A stretch of 64,000 nucleotides of DNA from Amaranthus tricolor (GCF_026212465.1 NC_080057.1:15696987-15760986); one strand, 5' to 3'; positions 25,112 to 37,080 are shown, counted from the first letter of the stretch. Translations and numbers: made by a program. Notes: a model not told the origin generated them from the sequence alone.

Positions 25112-28100
25112 TATCGCTAGTAAAAAAATCCTTATTTGTATCTTATTTTTAAGTTTATTTGTATCTTATATTGGGGTTACTAAAAAACCAATGATACAAA
25201 TAAGTGTTATTTGTATCGTTTGTTTGAACCTTAGATACAAATGACCTTATTTTAAATTAAAACTAAATATATAATCCTATATATATAGACTAGAGATTAA
25301 TATAATATATATTTATAGAGGTCATTCAAGGCTATAATATATAATATACATTGAATAATACGTACACTAATTAGAAAATATTTTTTTACATAACATCCAC
25401 TACTACACTTACATATATGATCACATATGATCAAAAAGTAATACTACTATTGCTTGCACAAAATTACATTTACTAATGAGAGTTTTTTTACAAGTGGGTG
25501 TACACAAAAAACAGATCATAGAGTTTCTTTGCTACTTGAACTGCATTTTGTCTGTTTTCTTGCCCCATTGCCTGCAAAATCATGCCAAACAAGGAACATC
25601 AGAATCATACAATTTACGATCGCAATGTCAAAAACTGGGTTGACAACCTAACACAATCAGGATGCTGTGATAACACTATTGATTTGTTCTTTGAGTAATC
25701 AATAAAGAGGTTCATTTGTGAACGACAAACGAGCAAATGAAGATCATGCACAAATTACAAGCCAACACATTTCAATTCCATTAAGATAACACCAAATGAA
25801 GATCATGCACAAATTACAAGCCAACACATTTCAATTCCATTAAGATAACACCAATCAGTGAGTCGAAAAACCAACAGGACTCGAGACTCAACACAGAAGG
25901 GATCAAAAAAATCAGCCTGCAGCATCACATCAAGCGAACTACAGGTACAAATGGCCTACACATGCACACCTATCCTTGAACATTTTTCTAAGAAAATGAT
26001 GAATTCATACGATGAATTAATAGCACTAATGAAACTGTGCGAGCTTGCCCCAGCTTTTTGTAAGGTGTGATCTTGTTGACAAACTTTTCCATTAGTATAA
26101 CATGCACATGATGTCTAGGTATCAATGTAGACGAAATAAAGCCTAGGTCAAACTATGAGTAAACCATGAATAAATATCTACAGCAGAGAGAAACTATGAG
26201 CACGCTAAATAGAATATGGAAGTATAAAGCATAACAAAAGAAAACAGAATTTTGAACACCATTTTTCAGTAGAAGAATTGAGTCAACCCAGTGGTTAGCA
26301 ACCATTTATGAGCAGAACAGCACGCAATAGTAGAATATGCAGCCATATCAGAACAGCAAGCACTTTATATCAAAAGTGAGTCTGAGTTATGGTTGCAAAC
26401 AAACAGTGGCTATGTGTGTGTATTAAAATCAGTAGCATACAAATCAGTAGGCTGCTGATCTGTTTAGGGTGCAAATCAGTATACAGTTCTTGGTGTGTGT
26501 AGTCAGTAGATCAATAGCAGGTTTAGAGCAGATCAATGTAGCAGGCTGTGTACACGCCTAAACAGAAGATGTGTGCAAACAAGCAAGTCAGCAGATAAGT
26601 TTGGCAGCGGGTTCAGACCATCTAAAGGAATTAAACAACAATGTCATGCTATTGTTGCAACTGCTAATTAATTGAGTGTGCAATCAAGAGCAGACCTGAG
26701 ATGATAAGATTGTACAAAATAGTGTGTGAACCAATATGTAGATGCTAACTTCGGTTCAACAACAAATCTGCAATCTGCTTGCCAACATCATGACTAAGAT
26801 CCTAACTTCATTATTAAGTGAAACTGTAGATGATGTTTGATATCAAGGAAAACAACCTCTTTGTCATTAAAAGACTAAGGTTGTGTACATTCGTCAGTGT
26901 AAGGGTGACCAAATACAAGATCAAATGATAAATGATTTTCAGTTGATGAGGAGAGAAGACGTCCGTTTCATTTGTTTTAAGTTACATTTATGCAGCAGCA
27001 ATAGAGCTTAAACCCAGAACTCAAAGTAATTCAATGACCAAAAATAGTGGAAAGAATAAACAAAGCTAAGCCAATAATGAGATACATTTCGAAATAGGAG
27101 AGGTATGTAAAGAAGAGAGATACTCCTAAGTGGAAAGATAACAGGCAGACTTTGGTAATTCTCATTGTAAGAGCCGCTCCCAAGCCTGCTCAAATGTGGA
27201 AGAGAACTTAGATCTAAATATTATAATTGATGTAAAAGGGAATAACCAAAACTCTTTTAACCACCAAATGATAATTTTTAGACAGCATATTACCACCAAA
27301 CATTTAAACATATATACAATCAAATCTCTGAATATTGCATTAAGAAATAATCATCACTTTCAAGGGTTTTGGAGATCAGACAAAACTTAGGCAAGTGAAT
27401 CATATCAACACTCATGGGTCCAAAATGAAACACCCATATAATCACAACTTTGATGAATTTTGATCCTAAGCTATAGATTTAAGACAGTAGCTACATTACT
27501 GCCAATTATGTAAGTTTGATAAAGAATACTCTACCTATTGCTATGACCAAGTTTAAAGCCTATTTCTTGATATAATACTCGTGAATACACTATCACATGC
27601 TAAGTACTATTCGAACACACAAGGACTACAATATCGTCAAATGTCAAATAGGATCAAATCTTGTCTATCGCTACTCTTGCAAACATCTACAAATTCAAAC
27701 ACTAAGACTACACTATATGCTCATTACGCAAAGAATTAAAATTACATAGTAGTACTCTTATGGAAGGAAAGGGGAAAGAAGGGTGGATTGGATGTGATGA
27801 TGAGAATGACAATAGAATTGTACAAGCAATAAAATTGGATTATAAGACCATATGTTCAAGGAATATGCAAAATCTAAGCAATCAAACAAACCCTAAAAAA
27901 AGTAAAGATTTCTATGACCAACATATTGAGAAATTATAAACAATAATCTTTGGGGCATTTTATCAAACACTTTGTAGGCATAAAACTCAAACCAACATAT
28001 AGAATCATATATATTTTTCAATTCAAACCAACAATTCTACATGAGAAATCACACAGCAACTAGAATGAAATAAAAGGAATAAAATGGAAGTAGCACCATA

Positions 28101-28725
28101 CCATGGCAGCAGCAGGAAGCAGGAATGAATCACGCAACTTGAAATGAAGGCAAACGAAGGAGAACGAACCAGTGAACGAATCAAGCAGCTTGAAATAAAG
28201 GCAAACAAACAAGGAAACAGTAGGATTGAATGAAGGCAAAAAAAGCTGAATGAAAACGCAGCTTAAAATGAAATCGCAACAAAGAACAAATGGCTGAATG
28301 AAAACACAGAACAAACGATATTCAGTAGAAAAAGAACAAACGATATTCAATAGAAAAAAGAACAAATAACAAACCTTATTTTAGTAGAATTGATATTGGG
28401 TGCTGAATCGATTTTGTAAACCAAAAAAATGAAGCAGGCGTTGAACAAAGAACAAACGCAGAGAACAAAGAACGAAGCAGGTAGAACAATCGCAAATAAT
28501 GGGCGCTCAAACCTAATTTGAATTTAGTGGCTGAAAAAAATTGGGCACTTCATTAATTGCATCGTGTGTATAAATAAACATATAAGTAACTATTATTTAT
28601 TTATATACACGATATTTATTTGTATCTTTTGTTAAAATAAAAGATACATAAAGTATTTTTTGTTCCTTATATTTCTGTAAAAGAAACAAATAGGGGTTAT
28701 TCATCAGACTTTTTTACTAGTGTAT
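25112..28725. mobile_element. Non-autonomous CACTA-type element, 3.6 kb
   Basis: The left end is CGCTAGTAAAAAAATCC (25115) and the right end, read inversely, CACTAGTAAAAAAGTC (28722). Both are flanked by TAT (25112-25114 and 28723-28725), the 3 bp duplication CACTA elements make. The left CG has apparently replaced CA. Subterminal TATTTGTATC words repeat in both orientations at the left (25133-25240) and near the right (28617-28660). The 3.4 kb interior contains no transposase and no recognised gene; it includes an exact 59 bp tandem duplication at 25734-25851. It would depend on a transposase from elsewhere. Confidence 0.72.
25734..25851. repeat. Two-copy tandem repeat of 59 bp
   Basis: The unit beginning CAAATGAAGATCATGCAC is present twice in direct succession at 25734 and 25793 with no mismatch that I can see, implying a recent duplication. 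Confidence 0.85.
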
Positions 28726-28729
28726 TGTG

Positions 28730-29210
28730 ATATTTCTCCTACAAAGGTGCTTGGGATGATAAATAAAATTCACAATGAAATACAATCTACACAAAAAAAA
28801 TCCTAGCAAAAGAAAATTGCAATAGTAAATACAAATATTGTAATGAATTATGAATTTTGATGATATTGAGAACTAATTACTCTTTCAATATTATCTCAGG
28901 AAGATAAGAATGAGAGTATTCTTAATACATGCAACCTCTATTTATAGAGTTATGCATCAAACAGCACCACCTTTCGAAATAAAAATGTTTTACCAAGCAA
29001 AGCTTATGAATCAAAGTAATGTTTCACCAAGCAAAGCCTATAAATCAAAGTATGTTTCACCAAGCAAAGAGTATTAATCAAAGTAATGATCATCAAATCT
29101 TTTGAGGCATTTAATTGGACTTATAATATATTTATTTTAGTCCGACTACTATATTAAGTATGTAGTATATACAAATCTATATCTATATACTCTAGATGTT
29201 CAACAATATT
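28730..29210 (-). mobile_element. Copia-type solo LTR
   Basis: On the minus strand the LTR starts TGTTGAACATCTAGAG at 29205 and ends CCTTTGTAGGAGA at 28735. It is flanked by ATATT on both sides (28730-28734 and 29206-29210), a perfect 5 bp target duplication. A TATA box in CTCTATAAATAGAGG (about 28949-28963) sits where an LTR promoter should. A 30-33 bp unit with CACCAAGCAAAGC repeats three times at 28988-29085. The terminal CA is changed to GA. No internal region remains. Confidence 0.72.
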
Positions 29211-29555
29211 TCAAACCAAATCAATAAGACAAAAAAAAAAACAAAAACATCTGGTAATAAATTGTTGAAATTATATTTTTCTTTAGTATGAGTTTAACTT
29301 AAATATGAAAAGGCCTCTAACCATCATAGGAATAGGACATAATGATCAAAATATACATGCTCAAAATGTTAATTTAATAAAATCATTGTTGCCATTAACA
29401 AATATTTTCGTATGTGAAAATAAGTAAACTGTAAAAAGCTTCAAACAAAACCAAAAATAGAGTTATAAACGAGCAAAAGGGCTAGACATAACTACTGACA
29501 TTGTATAAAGAACGAGATTAGACGGAAAAAGAGAATGTAATAATGCTTTCAGCTA
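29211..29555. other. Intergenic DNA, no recognised feature
   Basis: AT-rich; nothing supported. Confidence 0.4.
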
Positions 29556-31494
29556 TAAAAGCATACACAATGGTTGTCCAACCCCATCTTGGTTATTGAT
29601 TATTTTAATATTTTATCCATCTTCCACCTCACTTATAACCACTCTTATAACCATTTAATAACCAATGTATGCCAATAGTTAACCATAATATTTTGGTTAT
29701 ACATTTTCTCTCTCCTACTTTTACCCAACCCCACCACACAATTTATTACTTAAATTCTATTATTATTAAATAATGCATTTGGTAATAATCATTCAAAATT
29801 AATAATTATTTATTAGCATACATTAATTAGATAAAATCTCAAAAATTTAAAAATAATGCAATTTTGATATTAATTAGTACGTAATTAGTCGTTAATTAAG
29901 ACACAAACAATAATTGTAACCCTACTACATTCCACAATAATAAAAATCATAAATATATATTCTATCAAATGACAAAAGTCTTTGAAAGATAATAACGAAC
30001 CGCGAACAAGTACAAACACAATGATATAATATTGCGATTACACATCTATTAATGCATATTATTGTCCCTACTTTGAACACCGAATTTGAGCCACATATGT
30101 TCAATTAAGTCTTTTTTCAATGCTTTATGCATAGCTTCATCACGAACACGTGCTCTATTAGACATGTAAGTTTCCAAACTTGCAATTCGGTTGTTGCTAT
30201 TTTGGAACTGAAAAGGCTCTTCATTATTTTCATTACTTGAAGACGCATTTGTAGCTTGATCATATTCATTTGGATCGTAATACGTTTTATATGTATCTCT
30301 TTCATCCTCAACAATCATATTGTGCATAATAATACACGCTATCATTATTTTTCCTAACATTGATGCGTCACGAGCTAGCGCTGGATTCCGTATTATTGCA
30401 AAACGAGCTTGTAATACTCCAAAAGCACGCTCAACATCCTTTCATTTAGCTTCTTGTACTTTGGCAAATAGACCTTCTTTTTCATTTTGTGGTAGTGATA
30501 TTGTAGGAATGAATGCCGCCCATGTAGGATATATACCATCAGTGAGATAATATCCCATATTGTATGTGCGACCATTCACAACATAGTTAATAGAGGGTGC
30601 ACAACCTTCAAAAACATCATTAAACAATGGGGATCTATCAAGAACATTAATATCATTACGACTACCTGGTGTCCCAAAAAAAGGCATGCCAGATCCAAAG
30701 ATCATATGATGCCACAGCTTCCAAGATTAATGTGGGTTTACCTGGTCTTCCAGAAAACATACCTTTTAATCGAAGTGGACAGTTTTTCCACCTCCAATGC
30801 ATACAATCAATAGAACCTAACATGCCAGGAAATCCACGACGTTCACCAATCCTTAGTAGTCTTACTAGATCTTCTTCATTGGGCTTTCGAAGGTATTCAT
30901 CACTAAAGTAAGAGACTATTCCTTCCACAAAATGCTGAAGTGAATCTCTTGCAAGAGATGCACTAATCCGAATGTAGTCATCCACAGAATCAGCGGAGGT
31001 GCCATAAGCTATTAGTCTCATAGCCGCGGTGCATTTTTGTAATGCAGAGGCACCAAATCTTTCTGTTAGAATTTGGAATGTTTATCTTAACACAATTTGC
31101 TAATAAGAAGAGTAATTTTCACTTAAAAAAAAGTTGTTTCAAAATACTTCAATATTGGGCTCATTTTATAGAGAAAAATAAAATAGAGCCGTTTGTGTAT
31201 TTTTTTTTTAGAATTGTATTTTAAAAATTATGGCCGTTACAAAAGTTACAACGGTTATAAATTCAGAGCAAATCTCAACCATTGATATTTGTATTAGGTG
31301 TCAAAATCTTAGCCATCCATGTCAACCAAAAAGCAAAAAAAAATTTGCATGACCATATACATAATCGGTTATTTGAATAACCTGGTTATTCAATTGATAC
31401 CCCAATAATTTCTCTCTCCTCAATATTTTATTAATATTTTCATTTTCTCTCTCTTAATAACCACCCAAATAGTTAATGGCTGTGGGTACTCTAA
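29556..31494 (-). mobile_element. PIF/Harbinger-type transposon, degenerate
   Basis: The left end is AAGCATACACAATGGTT (29559) and the right end read inversely GAGTACCCACAGCCATT (31491). Both are flanked by TAA (29556-29558 and 31492-31494), the TWA target typical of this superfamily. The ends match imperfectly, mostly by transitions. The interior holds a broken nuclease gene on the minus strand (30049-31070). A MYB-like second ORF was not seen. Confidence 0.62.
30049..31070 (-). pseudogene. HARBI1-type transposase relic
   Basis: Three minus-strand open segments form one DDE-type PIF/Harbinger nuclease. The first (to about 30662) has CTAAMRLIAYGTS, RRGFPGMLGSIDCMHW with a catalytic Asp, and GRPGKPTLILEAVASYD. 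The second (30705-30442) has the GSRNDINVLDRSPLF block with the second Asp. The third (30360-30049) ends MIACIIMHNMIVEDERD. A frameshift lies near 30680 and an in-frame TGA near 30441 (after VQEAK). The N-terminal helix-turn-helix part is missing. It is not functional as it stands. Confidence 0.85.
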
Positions 31495-31920
31495 GGTTTG
31501 TTCATGGCTGCCAGAAAAATCAATTTACCCGTTTCATACTTAATTATCGTCCATCTTTAATTCTTTCTTTCTTTATTTTATTATTTTTTAAACTTTTATT
31601 ATAAATATGACTTTTGGCGTCCTTTTCTTCTTTAAGTTCTTATTTATTATTATTATTATAATTAAAGTATAGATTTCATCCTAATAAAACTAATAAGCAA
31701 TTACCCATGTTAGACATTTTAATTATAATATGACCCTTCATACTAATACTATTTATATGGTAATAGCTATATTCGACATGAAATTTTGATCTACGATTAT
31801 TTAATATCAATTGGTCACAAGCATAAAATATTATCTACTAGCATACACATATAGTAAAAGAAATATATGACCATAAAATAATAGGGTATTATACTCACTC
31901 CCCCTTAAAAAGGAGTTTTG
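31495..31920. other. Intergenic DNA, no recognised feature
   Basis: AT-rich; no gene or repeat with boundaries was seen. Confidence 0.4.
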
Positions 31921-31924
31921 TCCC

Positions 31925-33665
31925 TAATACTCACCTCAAGAAAAAAAAGGTGAGGATAACGAACTATCATATCAGACTCTAACTCCCAAGTTGCCTCTGA
32001 CATAATATGGTTTGCCTACAAAACTTTCACCAAAGGCAATGTCTTATTGCTTAAGACCTTATCGCGCCTATCAAGTATCTCTATCGGTTTCTCCTCGTAG
32101 GTCAAATCATCTCGAAGTTGTAAAGGTTCATGTTGAATCACATGAGAAGGTTCATGAATATAAGGTCGCAACATAGAGACATGAAATACATTGTGAACTT
32201 GTTCAAAGTATGGAGTTAAGGTAACCCTATAAGCCACTTCACCTATTTGTTCCAAAACCTCGTACGACCCTATGAATTTCAGACTTAGCTTTCCATTTTG
32301 GGAAAATCTCTTCACACCCCTAACTTGTGCAACTTTAATAAAAACATGCTCTCCAACTTCATATTTCTTATGTCGCTTCTTCTAATCAGCATAACTCTTT
32401 TGCCTATCCTGAATCGCTTTTATCCTAGCCCGAATTAATCAAATTTTATCAATGGTTTTCAGAATCTATTCAGGACCGAGAATCAATCTTTCACCAACCT
32501 CACACCACGCTAATGGAGTACGACATTTCCTCTCGTACAGGGCCTCATAAGGTGCCATGTCGATACTATAGTGGAAACTATTATTATACGAAAACTCTAA
32601 CAAGGATAAATGTTCATCCCAACTCTTTTTAAAATCCAAGGCACACGCCCTCAACATTTCCTCTAAGGACTGTATTGTACGCTTTGTTTGTCCATCTATT
32701 TGCGGGTGAAATGAAGTGCTAAACTTCAATTTCAAACCCAAAGCCTCTTAAAATCCCTTCCAAAATCGAGTCTCAAATCTTGGGTCCCTATCAACCACTA
32801 TAGATTTACGAACTCCGTACAATCGAATAATCTTGTTGATTTACAAGTCGACTAATGTCCTAACTTCAAAGTATTATTTATAGGTAGAAAATGAGTTGGC
32901 TTAGTTAATCAATCAACCACCACCCATGTTGCATTTATTCCCTTTTGTGTAGTTGGAAGACCCATCACAAAGTTCATGGAGATTGACTTCCACTTTCACT
33001 CGGGAATATCCAAAGGTTGTGTCAATCCTGCAGGTCGTTGATGCAAATTCTTCACCCTTTGACAACTCAAACACTTGGCCACATAAAGAGCTACCTCCTT
33101 CTTCATCCCATTCCACCAAAAAGATAACTTTAGATGTTGATACATCTTAGTCTCATCGGGGAGTACAGAATGCCAAGAGTTATAACTTATGAGCCTTTTT
33201 CAAAATTTTCTCCTTCAACTCATCATTTGCGGGCACACTCAAGCGATCTTAAAGTCTCAAACCACCATCATCATGCACCTTTAGTGCCTTTATCTCTCTC
33301 TTCACTGACATTTCTGGAAGTTTCTCTAAGTTCACGTCTTCGCACAATGATCTCAGAAACTAGATAGGGTTGTACACTCTAGACATTTAATATCCCTAGT
33401 TTCTTTCTCTTCATCTCCACCTTATCTTCTTCGTCATGAAATGTTTTACGACTTAAGGCATTTGCTATAACATTGGCTTTTCCCGAATGATAGTCTAAGT
33501 CCACATCATAATCATTAAGGAATTCTATCCACCAACGTTGGCTCATATTCAAGTCTTTCTTATTATATAGATGCTTGAGATTTTTATGATCAGTGAACAA
33601 CTGAAATTTCACTCCAAACAAATAATGCCTCCAAATTTTTGAGAGCAAACACTATCGCTGCTCTG
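31925..33665 (-). pseudogene. Truncated chromovirus (gypsy) pol: RNase H, integrase, chromodomain
   Basis: On the minus strand the 3' half of a gypsy polyprotein is present. RNase H: KIWRHYLFGVKFQLFTDHKN at about 33640-33580, then ANALSRKTF. Integrase: GMKKEVALYVAKCLSCQRVK (zinc-binding end), STSFHPQIDGQTKRTIQSL and YNNSFHYSIDMAPYEALYER. Chromodomain-type C-terminus: YEEKPIEILDRRDK, then ATWELE near 31990. Frames are broken by several shifts, and a TAG replaces the usual Trp near 32016. Reverse transcriptase, protease, gag and LTRs are absent: homology stops at about 33665 inside RNase H. A C-terminal chromodomain places it among Tekay/Del-like chromoviruses. Confidence 0.85.
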
Positions 33666-34000
33666 ATACATTATAAAACCCCTAATTTTTATAAGTATAA
33701 AATATAAAATACAATAAGACTTAAATAATATCTTATAGCAGCGAAAAGTAAAAACAGGGTGTCCGCCAAACTTAGAAAGTGTAAGGCGTCAAAACAAACA
33801 TTTAAAACTAATGTAGTTTAATGAAAATAAATTTTCTAACACTAATTAAAATACACTTATGACGTATGATCTACATCGCTCAACCCTCATGCATTAAACA
33901 CGTCAAAGAACTTGTCATTACCTTTTAGAAAACAAAAATACAAAACATGAGCCACAATTTAGTGAATAACTATTACTTTGTCACTTAAAAGTGACAGCTT
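33666..34000. repeat. LTR-like dispersed repeat fragment
   Basis: It begins ATAAAACCCCTAATTTT, a decayed match to the TGTAACACCCC start of many chromovirus LTRs, directly at the break in the pol gene. Its right part corresponds to 24541-24770 (GCGTCAAAAC.., CATGCATTAAACAC, ATGAGCCACAATTT). Confidence 0.45.
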
Positions 34001-34170
34001 GTCACTTAAAACTATCACTTCTTCATTTAGGGTTTGCCTGGATTGGGGGAAAGGGGTGAAAAAAAAAAGATCAATAATAATAAGCTTATGCTTGTCACTA
34101 TAAACTATCACTTAAAAGTGATAGCTTGTCACTTAAAAGTTATAGCTTATTACTTAAAACTATCTCTTCA
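33975..34170. repeat. Palindromic short repeats (TCACTTAAAAGTGA)
   Basis: TATCACTTAAAAGTGATAG and close variants recur about five times, each able to fold into a 9 bp stem with a two-base loop. They are interrupted by a spacer at 34030-34085. Confidence 0.55.
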
Positions 34171-34794
34171 TAACCGTGAAAATGCTCTCTTTAGTCTCCA
34201 TCATTGTTGAAGATTAAAGTTTCCATTCTCTCCTATACAATAATCGTGAAAAAGTCAAGGTAAATATATTGATTTTTTAAGGAAAACCTTAATTTAATGG
34301 ATTATTAATTCATTGTTTTAATTAGTTTTGCTTTATTTTTCATAGTTTTCGCCTGATTTTAGAATTTGTTACTTATTCGTTTGATTTATATTTCAATTTC
34401 ACATGTTTCATGTTCTTTACCTGATTTATATTTCGATTAAAGCAGGTAATAGATTTTGATAATTAATCATTGTAGTGGCTTGTGACGATACAACGAAAAT
34501 TTAATTCATTTGATTGTTTTGGCTTTTCTAAACAAAATCATGTATTTCTGAAATTTGTTTTTACAAAATCTTTATTGTTTACTGCGCTAGGGTTTAAACA
34601 ACATTTTATTGCCTTCATTTGATTTGACAATATGATTGTGTTGCATATGTTTGAGATTTGATTCGAGTAATGAGTTGTAACATCAAATTTTAAAATAATT
34701 TTATAAGTGATGTAATAAATAAATTGTGAAATTTAAATTATAAATTAAATTATTTAATAATGATATATTTTTGTGTTGTAACTTGTATAATTGT
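34171..34794. other. Intergenic DNA, no recognised feature
   Basis: AT-rich. It could include 5' leader sequence of the PIF relic that follows. Confidence 0.35.
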
Positions 34795-35225
34795 CTTGGG
34801 TTTTAGATGGAACATTCATTCACCTGAAAGTTTGAGAGGTTGACAAGCCTTGGTATCGGATAAGAAAAGATGACATTTCAACTAATGTATTGGCAGCTTG
34901 TACCGTAGATAAACTGAATTGTGAGTAATGAACTTGAAAGGTGCTTATGTTTGCTAAGATGAGATGGACAATATTTAGAAATTCTAGCTTCTATGAAGCT
35001 GAAACACATGTCGATATTATATCTGCATGTTGTCATCTCTATAATCTTAATCGTAGAGAAATAAAATTTGATTAATTTTGATCCACTTAAACCTTTGTTA
35101 GATACTGATTTTGGGAGACAATTCGTGAATGATGACGATGATGGAGACAATATCGATGTAGTTGAATCATCTATTGCTTAGGCTCTTTGGAAAAGCAATC
35201 TTGCTCATCAAATGTTTGATAATTA
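34795..35225 (+). pseudogene. Second PIF-type transposase relic
   Basis: The plus strand reads LDGTFIHLKV (first catalytic Asp, normally DGTYI), then PWYRIRKDDISTNVLAAC. It jumps to ELERCLCLL..RWTIFRNSSFYE, IISACCHLYNLNRREIK and finally VESSIA.ALWKSNLAHQMFDN. This is the order in plant PIF transposases, with the central part that carries the second Asp deleted. TGA and TAG stops and at least two frameshifts interrupt it. It differs clearly from the HARBI1-type copy at 30049-31070. Confidence 0.75.
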
Positions 35226-36294
35226 GGGACTTTCTAAGGGAGCAAAATCAACTACAACTTAACTATATTTCATATTATTGCAGAATTGTATTGTGAATGT
35301 CCTGTGCCTATGCACTTCTGATACAATGAAGACTTTTGTTGCTTCACTATGTCCTTTCAAAACATGTGATGTGAACATTTACTAATTTCTGATACAATGT
35401 GCTGTGAACATTTGTTAAGGGTACAGATCCGATCCGACCCGACTCTAATTTAAGAGTTTGAATCTAGATGCATGACTTTAAGGTCCGAGTTTCGATTCAG
35501 GTCCATATTTTTAAGACCTAGATAAGACCTATAGACTCTTTTGTGTCTTTTTAAAAAAATATATATTAGCTAAATGTGTATTTTAAACTTTATTATGTTT
35601 TAGAACACTACTTAACCTAAAAATTTGAAATGTAATCGTTGTATTTATAACTTAAAAATCCAAAAATTGAATAAATATTTCATTTTAAAACCGTAAATGT
35701 TGGAAAACCTCATATTTTCATACACATAATAAGTATAGACTATTAAAAGGTTTTTAGTAGTTAAAAATGTTTAAATAATTGTATTCGAATGGAAGAAATT
35801 GTATAATATATTTTTAAAAGTTTTTTTGAAAAATAAAATATTATTTAGAACGCAGATTTAGATTCTAGATGCGCCAGAATCTAAGGACAAATTTTTTAAA
35901 CCCTATAGATTTGGGTGCGAGTCTGAGTCAAAAAAAAAAAAATAGGATCCCGATTTGAGTCTTGTTGGACTCGACTCAGATCCAACACATTCTCACTCCT
36001 ACTCCCATCTTAAACCTTATTTTTATTAACTTATTTTTATCAACTTATTTTTTATCCTCTTATCTAATCCAATTTTCATTTACACTAAATTTGATAGAAG
36101 AATAATATTTTAAATGAAAATTAGACCATATGACATGAAATTTTAAAGTGGTAACCCTTTCATTACTAATTTAACGACATCCATTGGTCATATACTCATA
36201 TTTGAGTAGTTAATAAAACACAAAACAAACATAGAAGAAAGAGAAAGGGACATAATGACACTTAAAAAAACATAAAACATTGTCACAAGTTTCC
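35226..36294. other. Downstream DNA between PIF relic and thaumatin-like gene
   Basis: No gene was seen. ACAGATCCGATCCGACCCG (35424) and GACTCGACTCAGATCCAAC (35969-35987) are similar words in opposite orientation about 550 bp apart and may bound a degenerate inverted-repeat element. Confidence 0.35.
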
Positions 36295-37029
36295 CTAGTG
36301 GCAGAAGATGATTTTGAGCTCACGCGGTGCAACGCAATCATGCATAAGTGAAGTATCATGAGCATAAGTAAAGGTAGCAGGGCAAGAATGCTTAAAGAAC
36401 TCAGAATAACTTGACCCATGACAAGTTTGTGGGCTATTAAAATGGTTCCTACAACAAAGTTCATCACTATTAAAGGCCAAACACCCACTCTTACAGCCCA
36501 CAACAGGCCCACGGCCATTTGGGCCTCTAAATTTCAAGGGCTCAGGACAAGTAGGCAACAAATCAGCCTTACAGCCCACCACTGGGCAAACCCCTTTGCC
36601 TTCATGGGGAGTAATTGTCATTGGGATGTTGAATCCATCAACAAGGCTTACTCCATAAGCAGAGTGATCTCTGTTACCATGGTGAATGCTGAACTGGGCT
36701 AAGGTTGCTGGGAGCTGCCCACCTAGCCCGTTGCATTCTAGACGGCTTCCACAGTCACCGGTAAGACAACTGAACCGTCCATTGGTGTAGGTGCAGCCTG
36801 TTCGGGCCCAAACCCGACCGGCCCAATGGGTGTTTGGTACTGGGAAGGAGCGATGGGTTAGGCTTGAGAGAGGAAACCCACCTTTTTCTAGGATGGGGAA
36901 GCCGTGGTTGGGTAAGATTGCGGGCCAGATTGTGAATGGGCAGTTGTTTACTACGGTGAGAATGAGCTCTGATTTGGCCTCGCTTAAGCTAAGAATTGTT
37001 AGGAAGATGATGACAGAAATTAGTGTCAT
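36295..37029 (-). CDS. Thaumatin-like protein (PR-5 family), secreted
   Basis: The intronless frame encodes 244 residues. Residues 1-18 (MTLISVIIFLTILSLSEA) form a signal peptide, so the mature protein is about 24 kDa and extracellular. All 16 cysteines of the large thaumatin-like class are present, enough for eight disulfides, and the ending IIFCH is typical. The thaumatin signature around RFSCLTGDC is kept apart from the tail of the motif. The acidic cleft is altered: the Glu of ATLAEF is Gln (LATLAQFS) and the first Asp of YDVSLVDG is Gly (YGVSLVDG). I recall the same residues in the ATLP-1 type subgroup, which would make it a subgroup trait. Members bind or degrade glucans or inhibit fungi; function here is unknown. 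Upstream lies a TATA box at 37081-37089. Confidence 0.93.
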   Translation of the reverse strand: MTLISVIIFLTILSLSEAKSELILTVVNNCPFTIWPAILPNHGFPILEKGGFPLSSLTHRSFPVPNTHWAGRVWARTGCTYTNGRFSCLTGDCGSRLECNGLGGQLPATLAQFSIHHGNRDHSAYGVSLVDGFNIPMTITPHEGKGVCPVVGCKADLLPTCPEPLKFRGPNGRGPVVGCKSGCLAFNSDELCCRNHFNSPQTCHGSSYSEFFKHSCPATFTYAHDTSLMHDCVAPRELKIIFCH

Positions 37030-37080
37030 TTTTGAGATTTAGAGTTTGTTTTGGATGAAATGAAACGGTGTCTTTGGGTG

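Noticed and set aside
28023..28365. Phe/Cys/Ser-rich frames in the 3.6 kb CACTA-type element
   Set aside because: They overlap each other in two frames and derive from A/G-rich repeats around AACAAACG words; no domain seen.
36418..37042. Plus-strand frames opposite the thaumatin-like gene
   Set aside because: Shadows of the real minus-strand gene; no homology recognised.
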